Part shown: in pieces, positions 24,196 to 31,972 of the stretch
Layout: the number at the start of each line of letters is the position of its first letter
Position numbering within the stretch: the first letter of the stretch is position 1
Assembly (NCBI RefSeq): GCF_002979455.1
Contig: NZ_PCOU01000013.1
Coordinates: 62,001 to 126,000, forward strand
Reading direction: 5' to 3'
Length of the DNA stretch: 64,000 nucleotides
Source: Chryseobacterium sp. MYb7
GTDB taxonomy: Bacteria; Bacteroidota; Bacteroidia; Flavobacteriales; Weeksellaceae
Position numbers and translations under genes: made by a program
The notes under the pieces: generated by a model
What the model was told of the DNA's origin: nothing
Seen by the model: the letters and a program-made list of their open reading frames with translations, nothing else
Database searches by the model: none

Positions 24196-25200
24196 TTGAA
24201 ACCTACTATTTCCATTGTCGTTGCCATTTACAACCGAAAAGACGAACTTTTTGAGTTGCTGACTTCTCTTACCCAGCAGACAGATAAGGAGTTCGAGATC
24301 ATTATCGTAGATGATGGCTCCTTGATTGATTTAAAACCGACCATCAAAAATTTTGATGAAATTCTGGATATCAAATATTTCAGAAAAGATAATTCAGGAC
24401 CGGGGCTGACGAGAAATTATGGAGCAGCAAGAGCAGCTAATGAATGGCTGGTGTTTGTAGACAGTGATGTCATTGTTGAAAAAGATTATATTGAACATAT
24501 TAAAAATGATATTCTGACCATCCCTTGTGATGCGTTTGGAGGGGCAGATAAAGCTCACAAAGGATTCAATCTGATGCAGAAGGCTATTTCCTATTCCATG
24601 ACTTCTGTTTTTACTACCGGAGGAATCAGGGGAAGCAAAAAAGCGGTTTCAAAATTTCAGCCCAGAAGTTTTAATATGGGTGTGAAAAAGGCTGTTTTTG
24701 AAAAAGTAGGTGGATTTTCCGAAATGAGAATAGGCGAGGATCCGGATCTTTCCATGACTCTTTGGGAAAATGGTTTTACCACTGCTTTTTTTGATGATAT
24801 TGCCGTATACCATAAACGTAGAGTTGATTTTGGGAAATTCTCCAAACAAGTCTATCAGTTTGGTTGCGCAAGGCCAATCCTTAACCAGAGGCATCCTAAT
24901 TATGTGAAGATTTCTTTTGCTTTTCCTACCTTATTTATGTTAGGGTATCTGATGGGTTTTCTGGAATATTTTATGATGGGAAGAGGAATCATCCTTTCTT
25001 TCTATGGATTGTATACCTTTTTAGTATTGTTCCATGCTTTATTAGTGACTAAAAATATCAGTATTGCCGGTATGGCGGTTATTTCTACTTATATTCAGAT
25101 GTTTTCTTACGGATATGGTTTCTTAAAATCCTGGATTTTGCTGAATGTTTTCAGAATGAAGCCTGAAGATGCTTTTCCGCATCATTATTATAAGAAGTAA
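24196..25200 (+). CDS. Family 2 glycosyltransferase, membrane-associated (TTG start)
   Basis: 334 residues. The GT-A fold of family 2: ISIVVAIYNRKDELFELLTSL, EIIIVDDGS (UDP/metal binding), WLVFVDSDVIVE (DxD-like DSD), and the acceptor-site GEDPDLSMTLWENG (ED motif). One or two C-terminal hydrophobic segments (FPTLFMLGYLMGFLEYF; LYTFLVLFHALLVT) anchor it in the inner membrane. It transfers a sugar from a nucleotide donor, probably for a surface polysaccharide or lipid. No ATG exists in frame between the upstream stop at 24181 and the conserved start, so TTG at 24196 is the start. No polysaccharide cluster surrounds it. Confidence 0.88.
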   Translation: MKPTISIVVAIYNRKDELFELLTSLTQQTDKEFEIIIVDDGSLIDLKPTIKNFDEILDIKYFRKDNSGPGLTRNYGAARAANEWLVFVDSDVIVEKDYIEHIKNDILTIPCDAFGGADKAHKGFNLMQKAISYSMTSVFTTGGIRGSKKAVSKFQPRSFNMGVKKAVFEKVGGFSEMRIGEDPDLSMTLWENGFTTAFFDDIAVYHKRRVDFGKFSKQVYQFGCARPILNQRHPNYVKISFAFPTLFMLGYLMGFLEYFMMGRGIILSFYGLYTFLVLFHALLVTKNISIAGMAVISTYIQMFSYGYGFLKSWILLNVFRMKPEDAFPHHYYKK

Positions 25201-25225
25201 CAGAGATAATTGTCTGCGAAAGAAA

Positions 25226-25290
25226 ATTCAATAGGAATGGGCTTTAGCCCATTTATCAAATAAATAACATCTTCCAACGGCTTTAGCCCA
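25226..25290. repeat. Dispersed palindromic repeat (GGGCTTTAGCCC type), copy 1
   Basis: It reads TTCAATAGGAATGGGCTTTAGCCCATTTATCAAATAAATA; a second core, GGCTTTAGCCC, follows at 25279-25289. A closely similar copy lies at 48922-48963. The GGGCT-tt-AGCCC core can form a small hairpin. Behaviour (intergenic, between gene ends, partial copies) is that of a REP-like element. Confidence 0.7.
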
Positions 25291-25365
25291 AACTTATAAA
25301 AGGCTATACAGAGCGATTGTTATTCCGCAGGAATCTAAACGGTTGGAGTTGTAAAATAAGAAAAT

Positions 25366-25400
25366 AAAAAAAGGCTGTTTCATACGAAACAGCCTTTTTA
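25366..25400 (-). terminator. Intrinsic terminator after the PLP-enzyme gene
   Basis: The stem AAAAAGGCTGTTT/AAACAGCCTTTTT, with 7 bases between the arms, lies 12 bp after the stop on the minus strand. Confidence 0.85.
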
Positions 25401-25411
25401 CAATAATAAAT

Positions 25412-26641
25412 TTAGGATATAGAAATGTTTTCATGGTGGTTAAGAACGCCTACTTTCAGCATGCACTCCTTCATTTTATGGTAAGTTCTTTTGATGTCGT
25501 GGTCAAGGCCGATGGAGAATCTGATCAGTCCGTCTGAAATACCTATGGAAGCTCTTTCTTCTTCAGGAATCTCAGATGAGGTAGATTTTCCTGAGCATGA
25601 GAATAGGGTTTTATAGAATCCTAAGCTTACTGCAAGGTAACCCAGGTTTTCTGTCTGCATCAGTTCCATCAGTTCGTTTGCTTTTTCTGTTGTTCCGGCA
25701 TCCAGAGTCAGTAGTCCTCCGTATCCGTATTCTTCATGAATCATGCTTTTCATTAATTCATGGTTTTTATGAGATGGCAATCCGGGATAAGATATCTTTA
25801 ATCCGTCTTTTTCAAATCTCTCAGCCAGATACATGGCATTGTGGCTATGCTGTTTGATTCGGATATGTAATGTTCTCAGATTCTTTAAAATGCTTGATGA
25901 TCTTAAGCTGTCCATAGTTGGTCCAAGAAGCATACATGCTCCGGAATTGACATTCTTAGTATCATCAATAAATTCCTGCGTTGCACAATATACTCCTCCT
26001 ACCGTATCACTGCTACCGTTGATGAACTTCGTCAAACTATGAATCACAACATCGGCCCCAAATGATATCGGAGAGATAGAAAGAGGAGAGAAGGTATTGT
26101 CTACAATCAGTTTCAGGTTGTGTTTTTTACAGATTTCAGAAAGTTTTCTAAGGTCAGCGACTTCAAGAAGCGGATTGCTTACGCTTTCACAATAGATTAC
26201 TTTGGTATTAGGAGTGATTGCTTTTTCTATAGACTCAAAATTGTTGATATCAACAAAGCTCGTTGACACATTGAATTGAGGGAAGAAGTTTTTAAGAAAA
26301 GCATAAGTTCCTCCGTAGATCGTTCTGCTTGAAATAATATGGTCACCACTTTTGCACACCTGCATCAAAACGGAAGTGATGGCTCCCATTCCGGATGCTG
26401 TAACGTTGGCAGATTCTGTATTTTCCAGCTTGGCAAGAGCCTGAGCCAGATAAAGATTCATCGGGGATGAATGTCTGGAATACAGGTAGCATCCCTCCGC
26501 ATTTCCTTCGAAAGTATCAAACATAGTCTTTGCAGAAAGGAATGTATAGGTAGAGCTGTCTGAGATAGAGGGATTCACTCCTCCGAATTCACCAAAATAC
26601 TGAAGATCCTGGATCTCGTTGGCTGCGTTAAAGTTTTCCAT
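25412..26641 (-). CDS. Cys/Met-metabolism PLP-dependent lyase (trans-sulfuration family)
   Basis: 409 residues, fold-type I PLP enzyme of the cystathionine gamma-synthase / methionine gamma-lyase family. Visible: YSRHSSPMNLYLAQALAKLE (phosphate binding), SGMGAITSVLMQ, YGGTYAFLKNFFP (active-site Tyr), DNTFSPL, and the Schiff-base Lys in HSLTKFINGSSD. Methionine gamma-lyases usually have Cys in YGCT; here it is Gly (YGGT), which speaks against a classical MGL. It could be a gamma-synthase or an MGL-like catabolic enzyme. It is divergent from an Lrp-type regulator 158 bp away, a common arrangement for amino-acid degradation enzymes. Confidence 0.88.
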   Translation of the reverse strand: MENFNAANEIQDLQYFGEFGGVNPSISDSSTYTFLSAKTMFDTFEGNAEGCYLYSRHSSPMNLYLAQALAKLENTESANVTASGMGAITSVLMQVCKSGDHIISSRTIYGGTYAFLKNFFPQFNVSTSFVDINNFESIEKAITPNTKVIYCESVSNPLLEVADLRKLSEICKKHNLKLIVDNTFSPLSISPISFGADVVIHSLTKFINGSSDTVGGVYCATQEFIDDTKNVNSGACMLLGPTMDSLRSSSILKNLRTLHIRIKQHSHNAMYLAERFEKDGLKISYPGLPSHKNHELMKSMIHEEYGYGGLLTLDAGTTEKANELMELMQTENLGYLAVSLGFYKTLFSCSGKSTSSEIPEEERASIGISDGLIRFSIGLDHDIKRTYHKMKECMLKVGVLNHHENISIS

Positions 26642-26668
26642 AAATATTGTTTTTATTTTATTGTCCCA

Positions 26669-26685
26669 ATTTGCATTAATTTGCT
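26669..26685. promoter_or_regulatory. Direct repeat in the divergent PLP-enzyme/lrp promoter region
   Basis: AATTTGC occurs at 26669-26675 and 26679-26685, exactly 10 bp apart (one helical turn). In an AT-rich divergent promoter beside an Lrp gene this could be an Lrp half-site pair. Confidence 0.35.
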
Positions 26686-26759
26686 AATTATTACAATAGA
26701 AATTTGAATTTATAGAATATAAAACTGTAAAATATTGTTTATTTAGAAAAAATAATTAG

Positions 26760-26767
26760 TATCTTCG
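26760..26767 (+). promoter_or_regulatory. Candidate -7 box for the Lrp-type regulator gene
   Basis: TATCTTCG is a one-base variant of TAnnTTTG. The same TATCTTCG stands in front of the Nif3 gene (46741), there with a -33 element. It lies 32 bp before the ATG. Confidence 0.35.
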
Positions 26768-26799
26768 AAAATATTAAATTTTTACCAAAAAAATATCTA

Positions 26800-27258
26800 A
26801 TGGAACTTGACGAAACTGATAAGAAACTCCTGTCTTTTTTGCAGGAAGACTGCAAACAAACGACCAAAGAGCTGTCCGGTAAGCTTGGATTATCTGTTAC
26901 AGCTGTTTATGAGCGTGTGAAAAAGCTTGAAAATGCAGGCGTCATTTCAAAATATGTAGCCTTGCTGGACAGGAGTAAAGTTAAGAAAAATTTTATTGTC
27001 CTGTGTCATGTGAAACTAAGCCAGCACAAGAAGGAATTTGTACTGCAGTTTGAAAAAGAAGTGATGGATCTTCAGGAGGTTACAGAATGCTTCCATGTGA
27101 GCGGTGACTATGATTATATCCTTAAAATAGGGGTGAAAGATATTGAAGACTACCGCAGTTTTATGTTGACGAAATTGACGACGCTTCAGCACATCGCAAG
27201 TACGCACAGCTCATTTATGATTTCTGAAGTGAAAAACACAACGGCGATTGTATTATAG
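26800..27258 (+). CDS. Lrp/AsnC family transcriptional regulator
   Basis: 152 residues. N-terminal helix-turn-helix (LDETDKKLLSFLQEDCKQTTKELSGKLGLSVTAVYERVKKLENAGVI) is followed by the RAM ligand-binding domain with VTECFHVSGDYDYILKIGVKDIEDYRSFM. Such proteins form octamers that wrap DNA and sense amino acids. Its position divergent from the Cys/Met PLP enzyme suggests that it controls that enzyme in response to methionine or another amino acid. That link is inference from gene order. Confidence 0.93.
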   Translation: MELDETDKKLLSFLQEDCKQTTKELSGKLGLSVTAVYERVKKLENAGVISKYVALLDRSKVKKNFIVLCHVKLSQHKKEFVLQFEKEVMDLQEVTECFHVSGDYDYILKIGVKDIEDYRSFMLTKLTTLQHIASTHSSFMISEVKNTTAIVL

Positions 27259-27300
27259 AATATTAATATTTTCTTGTTTAAATTGAAAGGAGATTAATGC

Positions 27301-28386
27301 TTATTCATCTCCTTTGGTTATTTTATCAATGAAATAGTGAAGTCTTTTGATTTCTGTTCTGCCTTTGTTTTTGTCATTCAGAAAGCAGGTGGTTACGATA
27401 ACCATTTTTAAATCAGGAATCACACAGATAAGCTGACCGCCATATCCTGTGGCTACTAAAGCCTGATGTCCGTTGGTTTTTCTTCGCCACCAATAATAAC
27501 CATATCCGTTGGCATCCGGCATTACATCCCATGAATCCAGCTTTACCTGTTCAGAAGTAGATTCCTGAATCCATTTTGAAGAGACGATCTGTTTGCCGCT
27601 AAATTTTCCGTTATTCAGGATCATAGTACCGAATTTCAATAGATCTTCAGGTTTCATAAAAAGCTCTGAACCTGCAAAGTTTCTATCCATTGAATCCGTA
27701 TCCCATCGGGGAATATTCATTTTTAAAGGTCTAAAAAGATTTTCTGCAGCAAATTGTTTCAGATTGGTCTTTACAATTTTTGCCAAAGCAGCCCCAAAAA
27801 GATGGCTTTCACCGCTGTTATAATTAAAAACTGTTCCCGGATATTCTTCAAAAGGCAGATCCAGTACAAATTTTACAGGATCACCGGAAAAAGACATCGC
27901 TGTTGAAATTTTTGAATTTTCAACCCAGTCAAAACCACCCTGCATGGTCAGTAGATTTTTTAATGTTAATGTATTTCTGATTGAATCATGAGTTACTTTT
28001 CCTTCAATGTTGGAAATATTTTTAAATCTGCTTCTTGAAATGTTGTATTCCGGAAGAATTTTTAAAACCGGAGTGTTGAGATTGGGAAGTATGTTTTTAT
28101 CTTGTGCAATACCTGCCAGCACAGACACGATACTTTTGGTAACAGATTTTATGCTGAAGATGGTTTCTTTATTGGCTCCATGGAAGTACTGCTCATAAAT
28201 TAGCTTATTGTTTTGCGATACAATGAAAGATCCCAGAGATGGAATGCTGTCATTAATTTCTTTAGTGAATTTCTCTGTAAATTCCTTCGGTAATTCTTTG
28301 TTGAAGGCTGCCTGTGACTTCACTTTGGTGCAGAATAGGGTAAGACAAAGTATTGTCAAAGCCTGCAGAAGTTGCTTAGATCTCAT
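27301..28386 (-). CDS. Serine hydrolase, beta-lactamase class C fold (secreted)
   Basis: 361 residues with a signal peptide (ALTILCLTLFCTKVKSQA). Catalytic SxxK is SVTKS within TIFSIKSVTKSIVSVLAG. The second motif is YNSGES, where the YxN pattern reads Y-N-S, so the Asn is shifted or replaced. The C-terminal GYGGQLICVIPDLKMVIVTT replaces KTG with YGG. The family includes D,D-peptidases and esterases. It is distinct from the 461-residue paralogue at 1725. It is convergent with the Lrp gene, with 42 bp between the stops. Confidence 0.85.
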   Translation of the reverse strand: MRSKQLLQALTILCLTLFCTKVKSQAAFNKELPKEFTEKFTKEINDSIPSLGSFIVSQNNKLIYEQYFHGANKETIFSIKSVTKSIVSVLAGIAQDKNILPNLNTPVLKILPEYNISRSRFKNISNIEGKVTHDSIRNTLTLKNLLTMQGGFDWVENSKISTAMSFSGDPVKFVLDLPFEEYPGTVFNYNSGESHLFGAALAKIVKTNLKQFAAENLFRPLKMNIPRWDTDSMDRNFAGSELFMKPEDLLKFGTMILNNGKFSGKQIVSSKWIQESTSEQVKLDSWDVMPDANGYGYYWWRRKTNGHQALVATGYGGQLICVIPDLKMVIVTTCFLNDKNKGRTEIKRLHYFIDKITKGDE

Positions 28387-28585
28387 TGTTTAAAAAAGAA
28401 GGGATAAATGATTAGCTGATGAACAAGTAGAAGCTAAATCAATTCGGATGGATTAACATAGCTTATGCTTTCAATGCCTCTAAATTATGAAAAACAATGA
28501 ACTTTTAAAATATATTTTATCGGATATTTTAAATTTTTTTAATGATTCTTAAATTCATTTTTTGCTTAAATTGATACCTTAGGAA

Positions 28586-29617
28586 TTACACCAACACTCC
28601 ATGTTTAGAAGCAATAGGATCCGGAAGATCTGTTTCTCCGCTCATCTGAAGAAGATCTATTTCAATCGTTCTGCAGATAGAAAGCATGGGAACGTCAAAC
28701 ATCAATCCTGCGAAAGGATTTTCAGAATAATCTCCTACCAGTTCCATAATGATGTAAATCCATCCGATGATGATACAGAACGGAATAGAGGTCCAGATTC
28801 CCCAGTCTCCCAATTTTGCAAATTCGTTGACTAATCCCAACGGGAGCAGCATAATAAACAGAATATTAAAAACAAAAGCTGTACTGGCAAACTGTCTTGG
28901 AGAAGGGAACTTCTTAATTCTTTCTGCCTGTCCCTGGAAATTGTAGAATTCATTCAGAGCGTTCTGAAGCTGAGTCTGGTTGAATTCTGTAATGGCTCCT
29001 ATGTTTTTAAGCTCATTGATATCTTTTGCCTGTTGAGCAGTCAGGTAGGTGGCAAAATTTTTATAATCATTCTTAAGATCATATTCTTCCTCCGAAAGAT
29101 ATTTGTGCAGGAAAATAGGGGCTCTTCCATAATCCGGAAATCCTGCCTTGATTAGTCTGTTTCTTCTCAGGTTGATATTCCCGAATTTATTATTTTCCGT
29201 ACTGATATGCTCCCATTCTGTAGGAACCAAAAGCTGTTCACGGAAAGTATACAACCATGCAATATGACGGTAAACAATTCTTTTTTTACGGTCTTCAAGA
29301 TCAAAAACGCCAATTTTTTCATTTTTGGTATCAAAAGCATAGACCATTGATGCAAATGAACGGCTGGAATTCACAATTCCACCCCATATTTTTCTGGCTT
29401 CCCAAAGTCTGTCATAAGCCTGGTTGTTTTTGAAACCCACAAGGAAAGCCTCTGCTGTACCAATCAGTGCAACAGGAACCCATGGAATTGTCATCCAATG
29501 CCAGTTGAAGAAATAAAAGAAAACAGCAATCAGGGTACACCAGATTGAGATTAAAATAAGATGTACACCGGCTAGATTGAGGACTTGTTTATAATTGACG
29601 TATTTGGTTGTGATCAT
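28586..29617 (-). CDS. Bestrophin family anion channel
   Basis: 343 residues from the ATG at 29617 (MITTKYVNYKQVLNLAG). Upstream in-frame residues up to 29779 are hydrophobic and aromatic, lie over the E1 gene's terminator, and are not family-like, so I excluded them. Features: two N-terminal membrane helices (HLILISIWCTLIAVFFYF; WMTIPWVPVALIGTAEAFLVGFKNNQAYDRLWEARKIWGGIVNSSR, the classic bestrophin signature), then helices after 235 (FVFNILFIMLLPLGLV) and LVGDYSENPFAGLMFDVPMLSICRTIEIDLLQ. Bacterial bestrophins are pentameric ion channels; the known Klebsiella homologue prefers cations. The cellular role is unclear. Confidence 0.9.
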   Translation of the reverse strand: MITTKYVNYKQVLNLAGVHLILISIWCTLIAVFFYFFNWHWMTIPWVPVALIGTAEAFLVGFKNNQAYDRLWEARKIWGGIVNSSRSFASMVYAFDTKNEKIGVFDLEDRKKRIVYRHIAWLYTFREQLLVPTEWEHISTENNKFGNINLRRNRLIKAGFPDYGRAPIFLHKYLSEEEYDLKNDYKNFATYLTAQQAKDINELKNIGAITEFNQTQLQNALNEFYNFQGQAERIKKFPSPRQFASTAFVFNILFIMLLPLGLVNEFAKLGDWGIWTSIPFCIIIGWIYIIMELVGDYSENPFAGLMFDVPMLSICRTIEIDLLQMSGETDLPDPIASKHGVLV

Positions 29618-29782
29618 AAAGAAGGATGTGTTTTGCGTGTATAGACAAAATAAATACCAAACTGTGATTAATTTTGTTTTGTAATGCCTGTTAGATAATG
29701 GGTAATCGGGTTTTATTGGTTTATAATGATCTAGAATTGAGATTGATAATCTTACATAAAAGTAGTGAAAAAATTGCATAAA

Positions 29783-29810
29783 AAAACCTCTAAAATTTTT
29801 TAGAGGTTTT
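29783..29810 (-). terminator. Intrinsic terminator after the E1 gene
   Basis: The 10-bp stem AAAACCTCTA/TAGAGGTTTT lies 15 bp beyond the stop on the minus strand, with six A on the outer left side giving a T-run. Confidence 0.85.
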
Positions 29811-29824
29811 AATTTTATATAAAA

Positions 29825-31897
29825 TTAATATTTCAGCATTTCTTCAATCTTACTGCTGAGCTTTTCAGCATTGGGAAGCATTTCTTTTTCCAGAACCAGA
29901 TTGATAGGGACAGCAGGTACATCCAGAGATCCCATTGTTTCTACAGGTGCGTCAAGATACTTGAAGCAGTTTTTGGAAATACGGTGTGCGAAAGCTTCTG
30001 CAAAAGAGTTGTTAAGCTGTTCTTCGGTTAGAACGATACACTTTCCGTGTGCTTTTACTCTTTCGAAAACAAGTTCTTCATCCAGAGGAATCAATGTTCT
30101 TAAGTCAATTACCTCAACTCTTCCATTGAAATTCTTGGCTGCTTCTTTCGCCCAGTAAACCCCCATTCCGTAAGTTACAACCAATAATGTTCTGCCTTTT
30201 TCAGTTTCGTCCTTATTAGCTTCAATGATTACTTTCCCTTTTCCAAACGGAAGAACATAGTCTTCAGCTGGTTCTATCGTTTTAGCATCTTCAGTTCCCG
30301 GAACTTTACTCCAGTACAATCCTTTGTGTTCCAGCATTACTACCGGGTTCGGGTCATAATAAGCTGCTTTTAACAACCCTTTAAAATCGGCAGCATTACT
30401 TGGATATGCTATTTTAATTCCTTTGATGTTGGCTAAGATACTTTCAACACTTCCACTGTGGTAAGGGCCACCACCGCCGTATGCTCCGATTGGAACACGG
30501 ATGATGTTGCTTACAGGGAATTTTCCACCACTCAAATAACTTGATTTTGAGATCTCTGTAATGAGCTGGTTGATTCCCGGATAAATATAGTCAGCAAACT
30601 GAACTTCAACGATTGGTTTTAATCCAACAGCACTCATCCCAGCTGTAGATCCTATGATATAAGCTTCTTGAATTGCTGTATTGAATACTCTTTTGCTTCC
30701 GAATTTTTTTCCTAAAGTAACTGTTTCACGGAAAACCCCACCAATTCTTTCTCCAACATCCTGCCCGTAAAGAAGAGCTTCAGGGTGCTTCCACATCAAT
30801 TCCTGTATCGCGTGGATGGCAGCATCTACCATTACAATTTTTTCTCCGTTGGCAGGTTCACGTGTTCCTGTTTCCTCTGTAATAGGAGTGGGAGCAAAAA
30901 CGTGCTGCATTACGGTTTCAGGCTTCGGGTCTTCTGCGTTTTTAGCTTTTTCAAAAGCTTCTTCGGCTTCAAGGCGTGCCTTTTTAGTAATTTGCTTTAA
31001 AAGATCCTCATCAACACCTGCTTCCAGCAAGTATTTTCTAAGGATTTCTCCCGGATCTTTAGCTCTATGTTTGGTTAAATCTTCTTCGTCTCTATAGAAT
31101 TCTCTTCTTACTCCGGAAGTATGATGACCAATTAATACAGTCTTTGCACAAACAACTAAAGGTTTTCTTTCTGTTCTTACAAAATCTACAGCTTTTTTCA
31201 TAGCTTCGAAACTTTCCACGAAATCAGTCCCGTCTACTCTCATTCTGCTTAATCCGGTGAATCCTGCTACAAAATCATAAGCGTCGCAGGTTCTTGCTTC
31301 ATCCTTGGTTACGGAAATTCCCCATTCGTTATCCTGAACCAGGAAAATAATAGGAAGCTGGTGTAATGCCGCAAACTGTAATGCCTCACTTACTTCACCT
31401 TCAGTAACAGAGTTATCTCCAAGGCTGCACACGACAACAGGATTATTTTCAAATTCCTGAAGATTAAAATCCTGAATATACTTTATTCCCTGTGCTACCC
31501 CTGTAGTAGGGATAGTCTGCATTCCGGTTGCGGAGCTTTGGTGAACAATTTTAGGTTTGTTTTCATCCCTGCTTGAAGGGTGGGAGTAATAAGATCTTCC
31601 TCCTGAAAAAGGATCATCAGCTTTAGCCAGTAATTGAAGCATTAGTTGATAAGGCTCAAAACCGATTCCCAGAAGAATACTTTCATCTCTGTAATAAGGA
31701 GAAACCCAGTCTTCTTTCTTCAGCTGATAGGCTGTTGCAAGCTGAATAGCTTCGTGGCCTCTTGATGTGCTATGAACATATTTACAGACATTTCTGTTTT
31801 CTTCGTAAATATCGGCCATGGCTTTGGCCAGCATCATATGATTATACGCTTTGAGTAATATATCCTGAGAAACTTTTTCGTGAAGTGCATTTTCCAT
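29825..31897 (-). CDS. Fused 2-oxoacid dehydrogenase E1 (alpha+beta), branched-chain/2-oxoisovalerate type
   Basis: 690 residues from the ATG at 31897 (MENALHEKVSQDILLKAYN). The alpha half (about 1-340) has STSRGHEAIQLATAYQL, the TPP/Mg site GDNSVTEGEVSEALQFAALHQLPIIFLVQDNEWGIS, and the phosphorylation-loop-like YRDEEDLTKHRAKDP. The beta half (about 350-690) has LLYGQDVGERIGGVFRETVTL, EVQFADYIYPGINQLITE and PIGAYGGGGPYHSGSVE, ending VPINLVLEKEMLPNAEKL. It decarboxylates branched-chain 2-oxoacids and passes the acyl group to E2 lipoate; E2 and E3 are not in the window. Alpha/beta fusion is usual in Bacteroidota. The product feeds iso-branched fatty acid synthesis. Confidence 0.93.
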   Translation of the reverse strand: MENALHEKVSQDILLKAYNHMMLAKAMADIYEENRNVCKYVHSTSRGHEAIQLATAYQLKKEDWVSPYYRDESILLGIGFEPYQLMLQLLAKADDPFSGGRSYYSHPSSRDENKPKIVHQSSATGMQTIPTTGVAQGIKYIQDFNLQEFENNPVVVCSLGDNSVTEGEVSEALQFAALHQLPIIFLVQDNEWGISVTKDEARTCDAYDFVAGFTGLSRMRVDGTDFVESFEAMKKAVDFVRTERKPLVVCAKTVLIGHHTSGVRREFYRDEEDLTKHRAKDPGEILRKYLLEAGVDEDLLKQITKKARLEAEEAFEKAKNAEDPKPETVMQHVFAPTPITEETGTREPANGEKIVMVDAAIHAIQELMWKHPEALLYGQDVGERIGGVFRETVTLGKKFGSKRVFNTAIQEAYIIGSTAGMSAVGLKPIVEVQFADYIYPGINQLITEISKSSYLSGGKFPVSNIIRVPIGAYGGGGPYHSGSVESILANIKGIKIAYPSNAADFKGLLKAAYYDPNPVVMLEHKGLYWSKVPGTEDAKTIEPAEDYVLPFGKGKVIIEANKDETEKGRTLLVVTYGMGVYWAKEAAKNFNGRVEVIDLRTLIPLDEELVFERVKAHGKCIVLTEEQLNNSFAEAFAHRISKNCFKYLDAPVETMGSLDVPAVPINLVLEKEMLPNAEKLSSKIEEMLKY

Positions 31898-31903
31898 AGG
31901 AAG

Positions 31904-31911
31904 CAAATATA
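31904..31911 (-). promoter_or_regulatory. -7 box directly before the E1 start codon
   Basis: Minus strand TATATTTG (TAnnTTTG) ends 6 bp before the ATG at 31897, which predicts a leaderless or nearly leaderless mRNA. Confidence 0.4.
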
Positions 31912-31914
31912 CAC

Positions 31915-31950
31915 AAAAAAACAAAATACTAACAACTGTTAGTATTTTGT
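31915..31950 (-). terminator. Intrinsic terminator after the S8 peptidase gene
   Basis: Perfect 14-bp inverted repeat ACAAAATACTAACA/TGTTAGTATTTTGT with a 2-bp centre (31921-31950), then seven T on the minus strand. It lies 23 bp past the S8 stop and overlaps the upstream region of the E1 promoter. Confidence 0.75.
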
Positions 31951-31972
31951 AGAAAATCTTTGTAGATATAGG

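Noticed and set aside
27286..27315. Hairpin AAAGGAGAT/ATCTCCTTT between convergent genes as a terminator
   Set aside because: No T-run on either strand, and it overlaps the last codons of the serine hydrolase.
29618..29779. 54-residue N-terminal extension of the bestrophin
   Set aside because: Overlaps the promoter region and approaches the E1 terminator; bestrophin homology begins at MITTKYVNY.
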